A stretch of DNA of 64,000 bases. Origin: Bradyrhizobium sp. CCBAU 53340. GTDB lineage: Bacteria > Pseudomonadota > Alphaproteobacteria > Rhizobiales > Xanthobacteraceae. Numbering within the stretch: position 1 is the first letter of the stretch; the number at the start of each line of letters is the position of its first letter. The translations under genes and the position numbers were made by a program. The stretch lies in NCBI RefSeq assembly GCF_015291645.1, contig NZ_CP030055.1, positions 5,704,001-5,768,000 of the forward strand. The letters run 5' to 3'. Under the pieces are notes generated by a model that saw nothing but the letters and a program-made list of their open reading frames with translations, had not been told where the DNA came from and did no database searches. Positions 24,350-31,885 of the stretch are shown here, one piece after another.

Positions 24350-24853
24350 TCAGTGACACTTGAAATAGTCGAACGGTTCGCGGCAAGACTTGCAGCGCCA
24401 GAGCGCCTTGCAGGAGGTCGAGCCGAATTCGGACAGCAGCTCGCTCTTGCCAGAGCCGCATTGCGGACACGTCACCATCTGTTCGCCAAATAGCGCGCGG
24501 CGCGAGTGTGAAGATTGCGGCGGCGCGATGCCATAAGCGCGCAGCTTCTGGCGGCCTTCCTCGCTCATCCAGTCCGTGGTCCAGGCCGGCGACAGCACGG
24601 TCCGCACTTTTGGTCCGCGGAATCCCGCACGTTCCAGCGCGATCTCGATTTCGAGCGCGATCATGTTCATGGCCGGGCAGCCCGAATAGGTCGGCGTGAT
24701 CGCGACCTCGACATGGTCGCCGTCGACGGTGACATCGCGCAGCACGCCGAGATCGGCGATGGTCAACACGGGGATCTCGGGGTCGACCACGCTCGCCGCG
24801 GCGTCCCAGGCGCGCTGGCGCAGCTCGCTGTCGCGCTCCAGCACCGTCACCAT
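24350..24853 (-). CDS. paaD: PaaD, iron-sulfur maturation-type subunit of phenylacetyl-CoA epoxidase
   Basis: A 167-residue protein with an N-terminal SufT/MIP18-like domain (DPEIPVLTIADLGVLRDV, TYSGCPAMNMI) and a C-terminal zinc-ribbon with CPQCG and CKSCR Cys pairs. PaaD is needed for the epoxidase in vivo and probably helps assemble or insert its metal centres. Its start overlaps the paaC stop by 7 bases, so translation is coupled. Confidence 0.92.
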   Translation of the reverse strand: MVTVLERDSELRQRAWDAAASVVDPEIPVLTIADLGVLRDVTVDGDHVEVAITPTYSGCPAMNMIALEIEIALERAGFRGPKVRTVLSPAWTTDWMSEEGRQKLRAYGIAPPQSSHSRRALFGEQMVTCPQCGSGKSELLSEFGSTSCKALWRCKSCREPFDYFKCH

Positions 24854-25623
24854 GTCTGCCCCGGGAAGGTGCGCTGCATCGATTGCAGCTCGGACAGGAG
24901 ATGGCCGAGATGCTCGCTGTGGCGACCGGCGCGGCCGCCCTGCTGCATCCAGTTGTTCTCAGGCAGTCGAAGCGTTGCTTCGCTGACGACATCGGAGAGC
25001 GTCGTCAGCCAGCGGCCGCGCAAGGTGCCGGGATCGACGGCGATACCGGCATAGATCAGCGCGCGCTCGCCGTCATCGGCGGCGAACATCTCGCCGGTGA
25101 AGGCCCAGAGATGATCGATCGCGGCTTGCGCGCGGGCGTGGCTTTCGTCGGTGCCGTCACCAAGCCGGATGATCCATTCCGAGGCATGGTGCAGATGATA
25201 GGCGCTCTCCTTCTCCGACTTCGCGGCGATGGCAGCGAGCGTCGTATCGCGCGAATTCACCATCGCGCGCCAATAGAGATCGGCGAAGGCGGAATAGAAG
25301 AACTGCCGCACCAGGGTCTGGGCGAAATCGCCATTGGGCTGCTCAACCAGCAGCAGATTGCGGTACTGCCTGACGTCGCGCAAATAAGCGAGCTTGTCCT
25401 CGTCGTTATCCCCGCCTTCGGCCTTGGCGGCGTAGCTGTAGAGCTCGCGGGCCTGGCCGATGAGGTCGAGCGCGATGTTGGAGAGCGCCATATCCTCTTC
25501 CAGCATCGGCGCGTGCCCGCACCATTCCGACAGCCGATGGCCGAGGATCAGCGCATCGTCGGCGCGACGCAGGGCGTAGAGCACCAGTGGCGTTTCGGAG
25601 ACCTGGATGTTGGCGGCAACCAT
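24847..25623 (-). CDS. paaC: phenylacetyl-CoA epoxidase structural subunit PaaC
   Basis: A 258-residue helical, ferritin-like subunit of the PaaABCE complex. It resembles PaaA but does not hold the working diiron site; it forms the stable PaaAC core. Typical stretches are LSNIALDLIGQARELYSYA and KSEKESAYHLHHASEWIIRLGDGT. The ATG at 25621-25623 overlaps the paaB stop as TGATG; a GTG just before it is an alternative. Confidence 0.93.
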   Translation of the reverse strand: MVAANIQVSETPLVLYALRRADDALILGHRLSEWCGHAPMLEEDMALSNIALDLIGQARELYSYAAKAEGGDNDEDKLAYLRDVRQYRNLLLVEQPNGDFAQTLVRQFFYSAFADLYWRAMVNSRDTTLAAIAAKSEKESAYHLHHASEWIIRLGDGTDESHARAQAAIDHLWAFTGEMFAADDGERALIYAGIAVDPGTLRGRWLTTLSDVVSEATLRLPENNWMQQGGRAGRHSEHLGHLLSELQSMQRTFPGQTW

Positions 25624-25910
25624 CACATGTGTCCCACTTCTTCCGGCACCTCATAAAAGGTCGGATGCCGGTAGATCTTCGATTCCGCCGGCTCGAACAT
25701 CATGCCCTTCTCGGCGGGATCGCTCGCGGTGATCGCAGTGGACGGCACGACCCAGATCGAGAGGCCCTCGCCACGGCGGGTGTAGATGTCGCGGGCCGCC
25801 TGCAGCGCCATCGTCGCATCGCTCGCGTGCAGCGAGCCGACATGCTTGTGCGCGAGCCCGTTGCGGCTGCGAATGAAGACTTCCCACAGCGGCGTGTTCG
25901 GCGTGGCCAT
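25623..25910 (-). CDS. paaB: phenylacetyl-CoA epoxidase subunit PaaB
   Basis: A 95-residue small subunit that bridges PaaAC units. The N-terminus reads TPLWEVFIRSRNGLAHKHVG and the body contains DIYTRRGEGLSIWVV, both typical of PaaB. The ATG at 25908-25910 has GGGAG 6 bases upstream and lies 10 bases after paaA; a longer upstream frame in the intergenic and paaA region is not supported. Confidence 0.93.
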   Translation of the reverse strand: MATPNTPLWEVFIRSRNGLAHKHVGSLHASDATMALQAARDIYTRRGEGLSIWVVPSTAITASDPAEKGMMFEPAESKIYRHPTFYEVPEEVGHM

Positions 25911-25920
25911 ATTGATCTCC

Positions 25921-26913
25921 CTATTCCGCAGCTTGGGCGGTCTGACGCTGCGCGCGCTTGGCCGCATAGGCGGCGGCGGCTTCGCGCACCCAGGCGCCCT
26001 CATTGTGCGCCTTGCGGCGCGCGGCCATGCGGTCGCGGTTACACGGGCCGTTGCCGGCGAGCACCTGCTTGAACTCGGTCCAGTCGATCTCGCTGTAGCG
26101 CCAGTGCCCATCGGCATCCTGGGTCATGCCGGGATCGGGAATGGAAAGGCCGAGATATTGCGCCTGCGGCACGGTCGCATCGACGAATTTCTGGCGCAGC
26201 TCGTCATTGGAGAAGCGCTTGATCTTCCATTTCGTCGAGGTGTCGCTGTGCTGGCTGGTCGCATCAGGCGGACCGAACATCATCAGCACCGGCCACCACC
26301 ACCTGTTCAGCGCATCCTGCGCCATCGCCTTCTGCTCATCCGAGCCGCGGCACAGCGTCACCATGATCTCGTAGCCCTGGCGCTGGTGGAACGACTCTTC
26401 CTTGCAGACGCGGATCATCGCGCGCGCATAAGGTCCGTAAGAGCAGCGGCACAGCGGGATCTGGTTCATGATCGCAGCGCCGTCGACCAGCCAGCCGATG
26501 GTGCCGATGTCAGCCCAGGTCAGCGTCGGATAATTGAAGATCGAGGAGTACTTTGCTTTCCCCGCGAGCATGGCGTCGACCAGCTCTTCGCGTGAGCTGC
26601 CGAGCGTTTCGGCGGCGGCATAAAGGTAGAGCCCGTGGCCGCACTCGTCCTGCACCTTGGCCAGCAGCGCGGCCTTGCGGCGCAAGGTCGGCGCGCGCGT
26701 GATCCAGTTGCCCTCGGGCAGCATGCCGACGATTTCGGAATGGGCGTGCTGGGAGATCTGACGGGTGAGCGTCTTGCGATAGGCCGCCGGCATCCAGTCA
26801 TTCGGCTCGATGCGCTCCTCGGCATCGATGCGGGCCTGGAACTGCGCGGCTCGGCCTGCGTCCTCGAGACCGCGGTCGTCGGTCTCGGCCGTGTTCAGCG
26901 CCTGGGTATACAT
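25921..26913 (-). CDS. paaA: phenylacetyl-CoA epoxidase catalytic subunit PaaA
   Basis: A 330-residue diiron oxygenase subunit that converts phenylacetyl-CoA to the ring 1,2-epoxide. Segments [17 protein letters not shown] and [14 protein letters not shown] hold the E-x2-H metal-binding helices. The ATG at 26911-26913 is preceded by GGGGAGG. It is first of the structural genes, 77 bases downstream of paaX in the same direction, with a promoter-like element and an inverted repeat in between. Confidence 0.95.
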   Translation of the reverse strand: MYTQALNTAETDDRGLEDAGRAAQFQARIDAEERIEPNDWMPAAYRKTLTRQISQHAHSEIVGMLPEGNWITRAPTLRRKAALLAKVQDECGHGLYLYAAAETLGSSREELVDAMLAGKAKYSSIFNYPTLTWADIGTIGWLVDGAAIMNQIPLCRCSYGPYARAMIRVCKEESFHQRQGYEIMVTLCRGSDEQKAMAQDALNRWWWPVLMMFGPPDATSQHSDTSTKWKIKRFSNDELRQKFVDATVPQAQYLGLSIPDPGMTQDADGHWRYSEIDWTEFKQVLAGNGPCNRDRMAARRKAHNEGAWVREAAAAYAAKRAQRQTAQAAE

Positions 26914-26941
26914 GCGCAATCCTCCCCGTTTGTTGGGAGGC

Positions 26942-26982
26942 AATATATAACAAAAATTACGTCATGCAAGATATTTCTGTAA
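26942..26982 (-). promoter_or_regulatory. candidate paaA promoter with possible PaaX operator
   Basis: On the minus strand, TTGCAT (complement of 26964-26969) and TATATT (complement of 26942-26947) have a 16-base spacer, just upstream of paaA. TTAC and GTAA at the ends of 26957-26982 form a short inverted repeat across the -35 element. The AT-rich patch stands out from the GC-rich surroundings. Binding by PaaX is inferred from position only. Confidence 0.45.
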
Positions 26983-26990
26983 CATGTAGA

Positions 26991-27857
26991 TCAAGCCTCG
27001 AACCTCCTTTCCAGGAGCTTTCGCGCCGGCGGCAGCGGGCCTTTCTCATTGGTCCCATGGCCATCAAGCCATTGTTCCGATGGAGCAAGCAGCGCACGAT
27101 AGATTTCGCCGCAGAGCGTGCGGGCCGCCCTGCCCGGCCAGTCTGCCGACAACAGGCTTTCGGGCAGCAGCGGATCGCGCAGCACGACACGGCGGTAATA
27201 GTGGATCAGCAGGATGCGCGCCGTGAAGGCGTCGGCCTCGGACAGATCCGTGCCGCGCGCGAGTGCGGCGCGCAGCGGCTCAAATGTCTTGATAAATTTC
27301 AGATAGGCATCCGCCGTGCGCTCCAGCGGCCAGCTCGCGCTGAGCAGGCGACGGCCGCTGTCATCCTCAGCCGAGACCTCGAGGCGGATCGCGCCTGCCG
27401 CCTCTTCCGGCACCGGCACGCCTGATGGCGCCACCCACACGCCCGGCAGCGGGCTGCCGAAGCCGGCGTTGCGCAGCGCCTCGCGCGAAGCATCACGATC
27501 TTCGCCATTGCCGATCAGGAGCAGCTCGAAGCGGCCGGTCCAGTTCGACGGCGGCGGATCATAGATGTGGCGCGTCGCGGCTTCGAACGTCTCGCGGCCT
27601 TTCTCGGCGAGGCGATAAAAGCTGTTGCGGCCGACCTTCTCGCGCGTCAGCCAGCCATCGGCAGCAAGACGTGACATCGCCGTGCGCACCACGCTGCCAT
27701 CGATGTCGAGGCGCTCGAAGAATTCCAGCAGCGTACCGAGCCACACCGAACCGCCGCGCGGCACGATGGCATCACCGAACATGGTGATGACGATGGAGCC
27801 AGTGCGTGACGGCTCACGCTTGAGCTGATCGATAATGCGAGAGAGCGGATGCGCCAT
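26991..27857 (-). CDS. paaX: PaaX family phenylacetic acid degradation repressor
   Basis: A 288-residue transcriptional repressor whose effector is phenylacetyl-CoA. The N-terminal winged helix spans about 20-95 (SIVITMFGDAIVPRGGSVWLG, VVRTAMSRLAADGWLTREKVGR) and is followed by the conserved PaaX core and C-terminal domains. The ATG at 27855-27857 gives a family-length protein. It stands upstream of the operon it is expected to control. Confidence 0.93.
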   Translation of the reverse strand: MAHPLSRIIDQLKREPSRTGSIVITMFGDAIVPRGGSVWLGTLLEFFERLDIDGSVVRTAMSRLAADGWLTREKVGRNSFYRLAEKGRETFEAATRHIYDPPPSNWTGRFELLLIGNGEDRDASREALRNAGFGSPLPGVWVAPSGVPVPEEAAGAIRLEVSAEDDSGRRLLSASWPLERTADAYLKFIKTFEPLRAALARGTDLSEADAFTARILLIHYYRRVVLRDPLLPESLLSADWPGRAARTLCGEIYRALLAPSEQWLDGHGTNEKGPLPPARKLLERRFEA

Positions 27858-27940
27858 GCGCGAGGCATAGCGCGTTTGGTGCAGCCGCGACAATGGACGG
27901 AAGCGACGCTTCCTCTTCTCCCACTCCCCTGGTCGCACGC

Positions 27941-28073
27941 CTCGTCCTTCGAGACGACCGCTTCGCGGTCTCCTCAGGATGAGGCTAAACGGGCATCGGC
28001 GCCCGCTAAAACAGCTGCCACACACTCAGGCCTCATCCTGAGGGCCCGCCAGAGGCGGGCGTCTCGAAGGATG
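27941..28073. repeat. nested palindromic repeat (CGTCTCGAAGGATG type)
   Basis: Outer arms CGTCCTTCGAGACG (from 27943) and CGTCTCGAAGGATG (28060-28073) enclose a perfect 14-base inner pair, CCTCAGGATGAGGC (27972-27985) and GCCTCATCCTGAGG (28030-28043). The 278-base space between the hydrolase gene end and the paaX start holds this element and no supported gene. Confidence 0.75.
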
Positions 28074-28135
28074 TGCCACAGGGGAGCCGTTCTCAAAAGC
28101 GATTGTCCTGCCGCAGGCGGGGAGAGGCGACGCGA

Positions 28136-28906
28136 CTACCGATGCGGATCGGGATAGGCGAGGCTGCGCCAGCCGCTGCGGTCGAAGGGGCGCCACTGGC
28201 CCTCCTTCTGCGCGAGGCGGTCGGCCACCGCATAGACGACGGCGGGATGGTGGCCCATGCCGCAATGGCTGCTCTCGACCTCGATGCTCTCGGTCTGCAG
28301 GCCCGTCTTCTCCATGCAGCCCTGCCAGGCGCAGACGCCGTCGGTGCGGCTGAAGATGGCGGTGGTCGGCACCGGCGGCGGCACCGCGAGTTCGCCACCG
28401 AAGCGCGGGTCAACTTCGTCGGACTTCCGTCCGCTCGCCCATTCATAGACGCGCCAGGCATTGGTCGACCGGGGATGGCCGGCAAAGGGGCTGCCGAGCG
28501 TGATCACCTGGCGCACGCGCTCCGGCATCATCTTGGCGAGTTGGCGTGCATAGAGACCACCGAGGCTCCAGCCGACCAGGCTGATCTTGCGGCCGTGCTT
28601 GTCGCTCAGCTCCTCGACCAGATCGACCATCGCATGCTGCACGCCCTCACGCAGGCCGTAATTGCGGCCCTGGCGCCAGCCGCTCACCGCATAGCCCTTG
28701 CTGGTGAGAAAGCTGCGCAGCGCGCGCGTGGACACGTCGGAGGCCACAAGGCCCGGCAGCACCAGCACCGGATGCCCGTCGCCGCGCGGCGCGAGGCTCA
28801 GCAGCGGCAGCGCGCCGAGGAATGCGCCGAACTCGTGGATCGCGCGCCCTTCCAGAAACATCAGAGTACGGGACGGCGGACGCAGCGTCTGGGCAGTAGC
28901 GGTCAT
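28136..28906 (-). CDS. alpha/beta hydrolase (lipase-like), paralogue of the gene at 41132
   Basis: A 256-residue alpha/beta hydrolase. LVGWSLGGLYARQLA carries the nucleophile Ser, and the C-terminal half has DGVCAWQGC and SSHCGMGHHPAVVYAVADRLAQ with the probable catalytic His. The opening APRGDGHPVLVLPGLVASD is shared almost word for word with the gene at 41132-41932. There is no signal peptide. The start at 28906 follows AAGGGGATCC; the reading frame upstream lacks conservation. Function unknown; storage-lipid or ester hydrolysis is plausible from the neighbourhood. Confidence 0.86.
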   Translation of the reverse strand: MTATAQTLRPPSRTLMFLEGRAIHEFGAFLGALPLLSLAPRGDGHPVLVLPGLVASDVSTRALRSFLTSKGYAVSGWRQGRNYGLREGVQHAMVDLVEELSDKHGRKISLVGWSLGGLYARQLAKMMPERVRQVITLGSPFAGHPRSTNAWRVYEWASGRKSDEVDPRFGGELAVPPPVPTTAIFSRTDGVCAWQGCMEKTGLQTESIEVESSHCGMGHHPAVVYAVADRLAQKEGQWRPFDRSGWRSLAYPDPHR

Positions 28907-29107
28907 CAATGGATCCCCTTGGAAGAATTCCCGAAGAGCCCGCCGGCTGCGATGCCGGCAATGGGCATGAATTCCAATACGCCGGCTTCTTGATCGTTCC
29001 GCAGCGCAACATGAATCAGCTAGGCGGCCGGTTCCACGCATTCAAGCGGGAGAGACGCGAGGCGACAATAGGCCCGCGCGTTAATGCTGACGGGCGTGAC
29101 GCAAAAG

Positions 29108-30394
29108 TCACAACAATCGGAGCAGGAATTCTACGGAGTAGAGCGCCAATCCCGCCAGTCCACCGATCAGCGAGCCGTTGAAGCGGATGTATTGCAGGTC
29201 GCGGCCGATGTTGATTTCGATCAGCGAAATCAGCTGCGCCATGTCCCATGCCTTGACCTGGTCGGAGATGAAGGTCGAGACGCCGCTCTTCTGGTCGGCG
29301 ACGAAGCTGCGCAGCACCGTCACCAGACCCTGGTTGATCTCGCCGCGCAGCTCGGCATCGCCGGCGAGTGCATCGCCCGCCGAAACGAACATGCCAGCGA
29401 GATGATGCTGCAGCACCTGCGTCTCACCTGATGCGCTGCGTTCGATGAAGGAGCGCGTGTTGGCCCAGACGGTGCGGGCGAGATCGGCAAGCTCGGGCCG
29501 CGCCAGGAAATCGCGCTTCAAGCCGTCGATGCGGTCGATATAGGCCTGGTCGGTGCCGAGCCGATCGACGAAGCTGAGCACCATACGATCGAACTCGCCG
29601 CGGAACGGATGCTTGGGATCGCTGCGCACCTCGTTGAAGAAAGCCGTTGCCGACGAGACGATCTTGTTCACCAGAAACTTGTCGGCGCGATAGAGGTTGA
29701 GCAGCGTCGGCAACTCCGCGCGCACCTTGTCGCGGATCATCGCCATGGTCTCTTTCTGGGTCAGCGTCTCGTGCATCACGCGCAGCAGATCGTCGAACAG
29801 GATCTGGTGCCGCCCCTCCGCGACGAAGCCGCGCAGCGTGCCGGCCGCGAGTGGCGCGAGGTCGATCGCCTGGATTTGTGTCGACATGCGGCGGATGATG
29901 AAGGTCATCAGGCCGGAGCTTTCCGTCGCGGACACGGCCTCCGGCAATAGCCGCAGAGCAAAGCGCGCAAGATCATCGCTGCGCTTGCGGTCGCGCAGCC
30001 AGTCGGCGACGAAGGAGCCGAAATCGATCTCCTTCAGCTTGGCCTCGACGGGGCCGGCCTCGAGGAAATGGACCTGGATGAACTCGCCGAGCTTGTCGGC
30101 GATGCGGGCCTGATTGCTCTGGATGATCGCGGTATGCGGTATCGGCAGGCCAAGCGGCCGCTTGAACAGCGCGACCACGGCATACCAGTCGGCGAGCCCG
30201 CCGATGGTCGCGGCTTCCGCGAAGGCGGCAATGAAGCCGAACACGGGATGCACCGGCAGCAACCATTTTGCGACGACGAACAGTGCCAATGTCGACGCCA
30301 GCACCAGCGTCGCCAGCGCTTTGACGCGGCGCAGCTCGACCGCGCGTTCGGCATCGCCGGGGGAATCGAAGGAGAAGGTGGCGGGTGCGTTCAT
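29108..30394 (-). CDS. DUF445 domain-containing membrane protein
   Basis: A 428-residue protein of the DUF445 family. Two N-terminal hydrophobic segments (ATLVLASTLALFVVAKWLL, FGFIAAFAEAATIGGLADWYAVVALF) are followed by a long, helical, polar body and a hydrophobic C-terminal tail (GGLAGLALYSVEFLL). The family has no established role; membrane-linked structural functions have been suggested in some bacteria. The ATG at 30392-30394 begins MNAPATFSF. A palindromic repeat lies directly upstream. Confidence 0.88.
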   Translation of the reverse strand: MNAPATFSFDSPGDAERAVELRRVKALATLVLASTLALFVVAKWLLPVHPVFGFIAAFAEAATIGGLADWYAVVALFKRPLGLPIPHTAIIQSNQARIADKLGEFIQVHFLEAGPVEAKLKEIDFGSFVADWLRDRKRSDDLARFALRLLPEAVSATESSGLMTFIIRRMSTQIQAIDLAPLAAGTLRGFVAEGRHQILFDDLLRVMHETLTQKETMAMIRDKVRAELPTLLNLYRADKFLVNKIVSSATAFFNEVRSDPKHPFRGEFDRMVLSFVDRLGTDQAYIDRIDGLKRDFLARPELADLARTVWANTRSFIERSASGETQVLQHHLAGMFVSAGDALAGDAELRGEINQGLVTVLRSFVADQKSGVSTFISDQVKAWDMAQLISLIEINIGRDLQYIRFNGSLIGGLAGLALYSVEFLLRLL

Positions 30395-30411
30395 GGCTGC
30401 ATCACAGTACT

Positions 30412-30498
30412 CGTCATTGCGAGCGAAGCGAAGCAATCCAGTCTGCCTCCGTAGAAAGACTCCGGATTGCTTCGTCGCAAGGGCTCCTCGCAATGACG
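30412..30498. repeat. CGTCATTGC-type palindromic repeat
   Basis: CGTCATTGC (30412-30420) and GCAATGACG (30490-30498) bound a hairpin with arms containing GAAGCAATCCAG and CTCCGGATTGCTTC. Same family as 24247-24326 and 38401-38513. It lies between DUF445 and phasin, both on the minus strand. Confidence 0.8.
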
Positions 30499-30522
30499 AC
30501 GGAGACGATCACGACGGCAGCG

Positions 30523-30550
30523 CAAACAAAAGGCCCGCCGAAGCGGGCCT
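30523..30550 (-). terminator. intrinsic terminator of the phasin gene
   Basis: AGGCCCGC-CGAA-GCGGGCCT (30531-30550) is a perfect 8-base stem with a tetraloop. On the minus strand it is followed by TTTTGTTTG. It lies about 30 bases past the phasin stop. Confidence 0.85.
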
Positions 30551-30580
30551 CAAATTTCAGTTTGGTCTTAAGGAGCCAGA

Positions 30581-31036
30581 TCAGGCGGTCTTGTTGTAGA
30601 CCTTGGCAAAGTTGTCCTGAGCGGACTTGGCACCATTGGCGGCGAGCTTGCCGAGATAGTCGGCGGTCGCCTTGGTACGCGAGACGAACGCTTCGCCGCG
30701 GGCGCGGAGCAGGCTCGACTGGATCTCGACGGCTTCGCTGAACGACTTGGCGGACGCGAGCTTGTCGATACCCGAGAAGAACGCCTCGGCGTCCTCGTAG
30801 ATCGCCTGCTGGATGTTGCGGCTGATCTTGCCGGCTTCAGTGACGGACTCGGTCACCGCGTTCTCGACGGCGGCGGTCACGCGCTCGGAGCCAGCGAACA
30901 CCTCGGCAGCACGGTCCTTGGCGGTGTTGGCGGTCTTCTTGACGAATTCGCGGGCAGCCTCGGGAACTTCCAGGTTCTGGATGTTCTTGAAAGCGTCTTT
31001 GAAGCCCTCGAAGGCGGTGTTGGTTTCGGTGGTCAT
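30581..31036 (-). CDS. phasin family protein
   Basis: A 151-residue, Ala/Glu/Lys-rich, almost wholly helical protein of the phasin family (phasin_2 type). It contains the central EIQSSLLRARGEAFVSRTKATADYLGKLA stretch, here seen as EIQSSLLRARGEAFV then TKATADYLGKLA. Phasins coat polyhydroxyalkanoate granules and set granule size. It is monocistronic, with its own terminator and an upstream region carrying PhaR-like sites. The PHA synthase genes lie about 1 kb away in the same orientation. Confidence 0.9.
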   Translation of the reverse strand: MTTETNTAFEGFKDAFKNIQNLEVPEAAREFVKKTANTAKDRAAEVFAGSERVTAAVENAVTESVTEAGKISRNIQQAIYEDAEAFFSGIDKLASAKSFSEAVEIQSSLLRARGEAFVSRTKATADYLGKLAANGAKSAQDNFAKVYNKTA

Positions 31037-31103
31037 GGGGTTCTCTCCATCCTCATCGGGTTGAGCTATGGGCTCACCCCGTCCTCGATGGCCCGGGGCA
31101 CGG

Positions 31104-31152
31104 CTTATATGGCACAGTTAATTGTGCGATGCAATATTCATGTTGCACCGCG
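31104..31152 (-). promoter_or_regulatory. phasin promoter with two candidate PhaR sites
   Basis: On the minus strand, TGCATCGCACAA (complement of 31122-31133) matches at every position the motif TGCRNYGCASMA that I recall for Bradyrhizobium diazoefficiens PhaR. A second site, complement of 31141-31152, matches 10 of 12. The first overlaps a TTGCAT -35 (31129-31134); TATAAG (complement of 31104-31109) is a possible -10 at a long 19-base spacing. PhaR is expected to repress phasin until PHA is made. Confidence 0.6.
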
Positions 31153-31270
31153 ATATCACGAAATCGTGAACAGCCTTAATGAGAGGCAATCGGTTGCCTT
31201 CCTGGCCCGCCGCCTACTGTGCATGGGCTTGTTTTCCGGTTTTTGGTCGCCGGCTAGCGCGACGGCGCTT

Positions 31271-31307
31271 TTTAGTGCTGGACGGCGTTCTTTAGTGCTG
31301 GACGGCG
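31271..31307. repeat. 20-base tandem duplication at the GNAT gene 3' end
   Basis: TTTAGTGCTGGACGGCG occurs at 31271-31287 and again at 31291-31307, a period of 20. The second copy holds the stop codon and last codons of the acetyltransferase gene; the first is just downstream of it. It looks like a recent local duplication. Confidence 0.8.
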
Positions 31308-31885
31308 CCTGGCAGCCCATAGGCCTCCATCTGGGCCTGGACCTGCGCGATGTTGTGGCCGAGCACGACGATGTCGTGGGTCTTGCCATCGACATCCCGG
31401 ACATGGTCCCGGAGTAGAGCCTCGGCCTTGAAGCCGAGGCTCTCGAACAGCGCGATCGCCGCCTGCTGGTCGACCGTCATCTGGACCGAGAGCTTCTCCA
31501 GCCCAGCCCCCAGCGCGAGCGCAAAGGTCTCCTGCGACAGCGCCTTCCCCACCCCCTTCCCGCGCACGTCCTGCGACACCACCATGCGGATCTCGCCGAC
31601 ATGGGGCGACCAGGAATGCGGGTCGCGCACCAGGGTGCCGCAGCCGACGACCTTGCCGTCTTTCACCGCGAGCAGGCTTTGAATGGCGCCGCGCTCGATC
31701 TCCTTCACCCAGGCGGAGAGCACCTTCGGCTCGCTGATGTTGCGCGGCAGGAACAAGAGGTCATGGGTCGGCAGGCCCTTGCCGAAGGCGAGCACAGCCG
31801 CTTCGTCGGCAGGCGACATCAGGCGGATTTCGATATCGCCGGCGTCGGTCTTGACGTGGCGCGGATAGGAACGCTGCTCACTCAT
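31292..31885 (-). CDS. GNAT family N-acetyltransferase, coupled to phaC
   Basis: A 197-residue GNAT acetyltransferase. The acetyl-CoA-binding motif is VVSQDVRGKGVGKALSQE (Q/RxxGxG/A pattern) at about residues 112-129. The ATG at 31883-31885 overlaps the phaC stop as ATGA, so it is the third cistron of phaE-phaC-GNAT. It acetylates an unknown amine or protein; the coupling suggests a role in PHA synthesis or in modifying the synthase. The final bases lie in a tandem duplication. Confidence 0.87.
   Translation of the reverse strand: MSEQRSYPRHVKTDAGDIEIRLMSPADEAAVLAFGKGLPTHDLLFLPRNISEPKVLSAWVKEIERGAIQSLLAVKDGKVVGCGTLVRDPHSWSPHVGEIRMVVSQDVRGKGVGKALSQETFALALGAGLEKLSVQMTVDQQAAIALFESLGFKAEALLRDHVRDVDGKTHDIVVLGHNIAQVQAQMEAYGLPGAVQH

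Noticed and set aside
27858..28025. N-terminal extension of the paaX frame
   Set aside because: It is in a palindromic repeat and would place non-conserved residues ahead of the usual PaaX start MAHPLSR.
27941..28073. Possible CRISPR or attachment-site repeats
   Set aside because: Repeats are inverted, not regularly spaced direct repeats with unique spacers, and no cas or integrase genes occur in the window.
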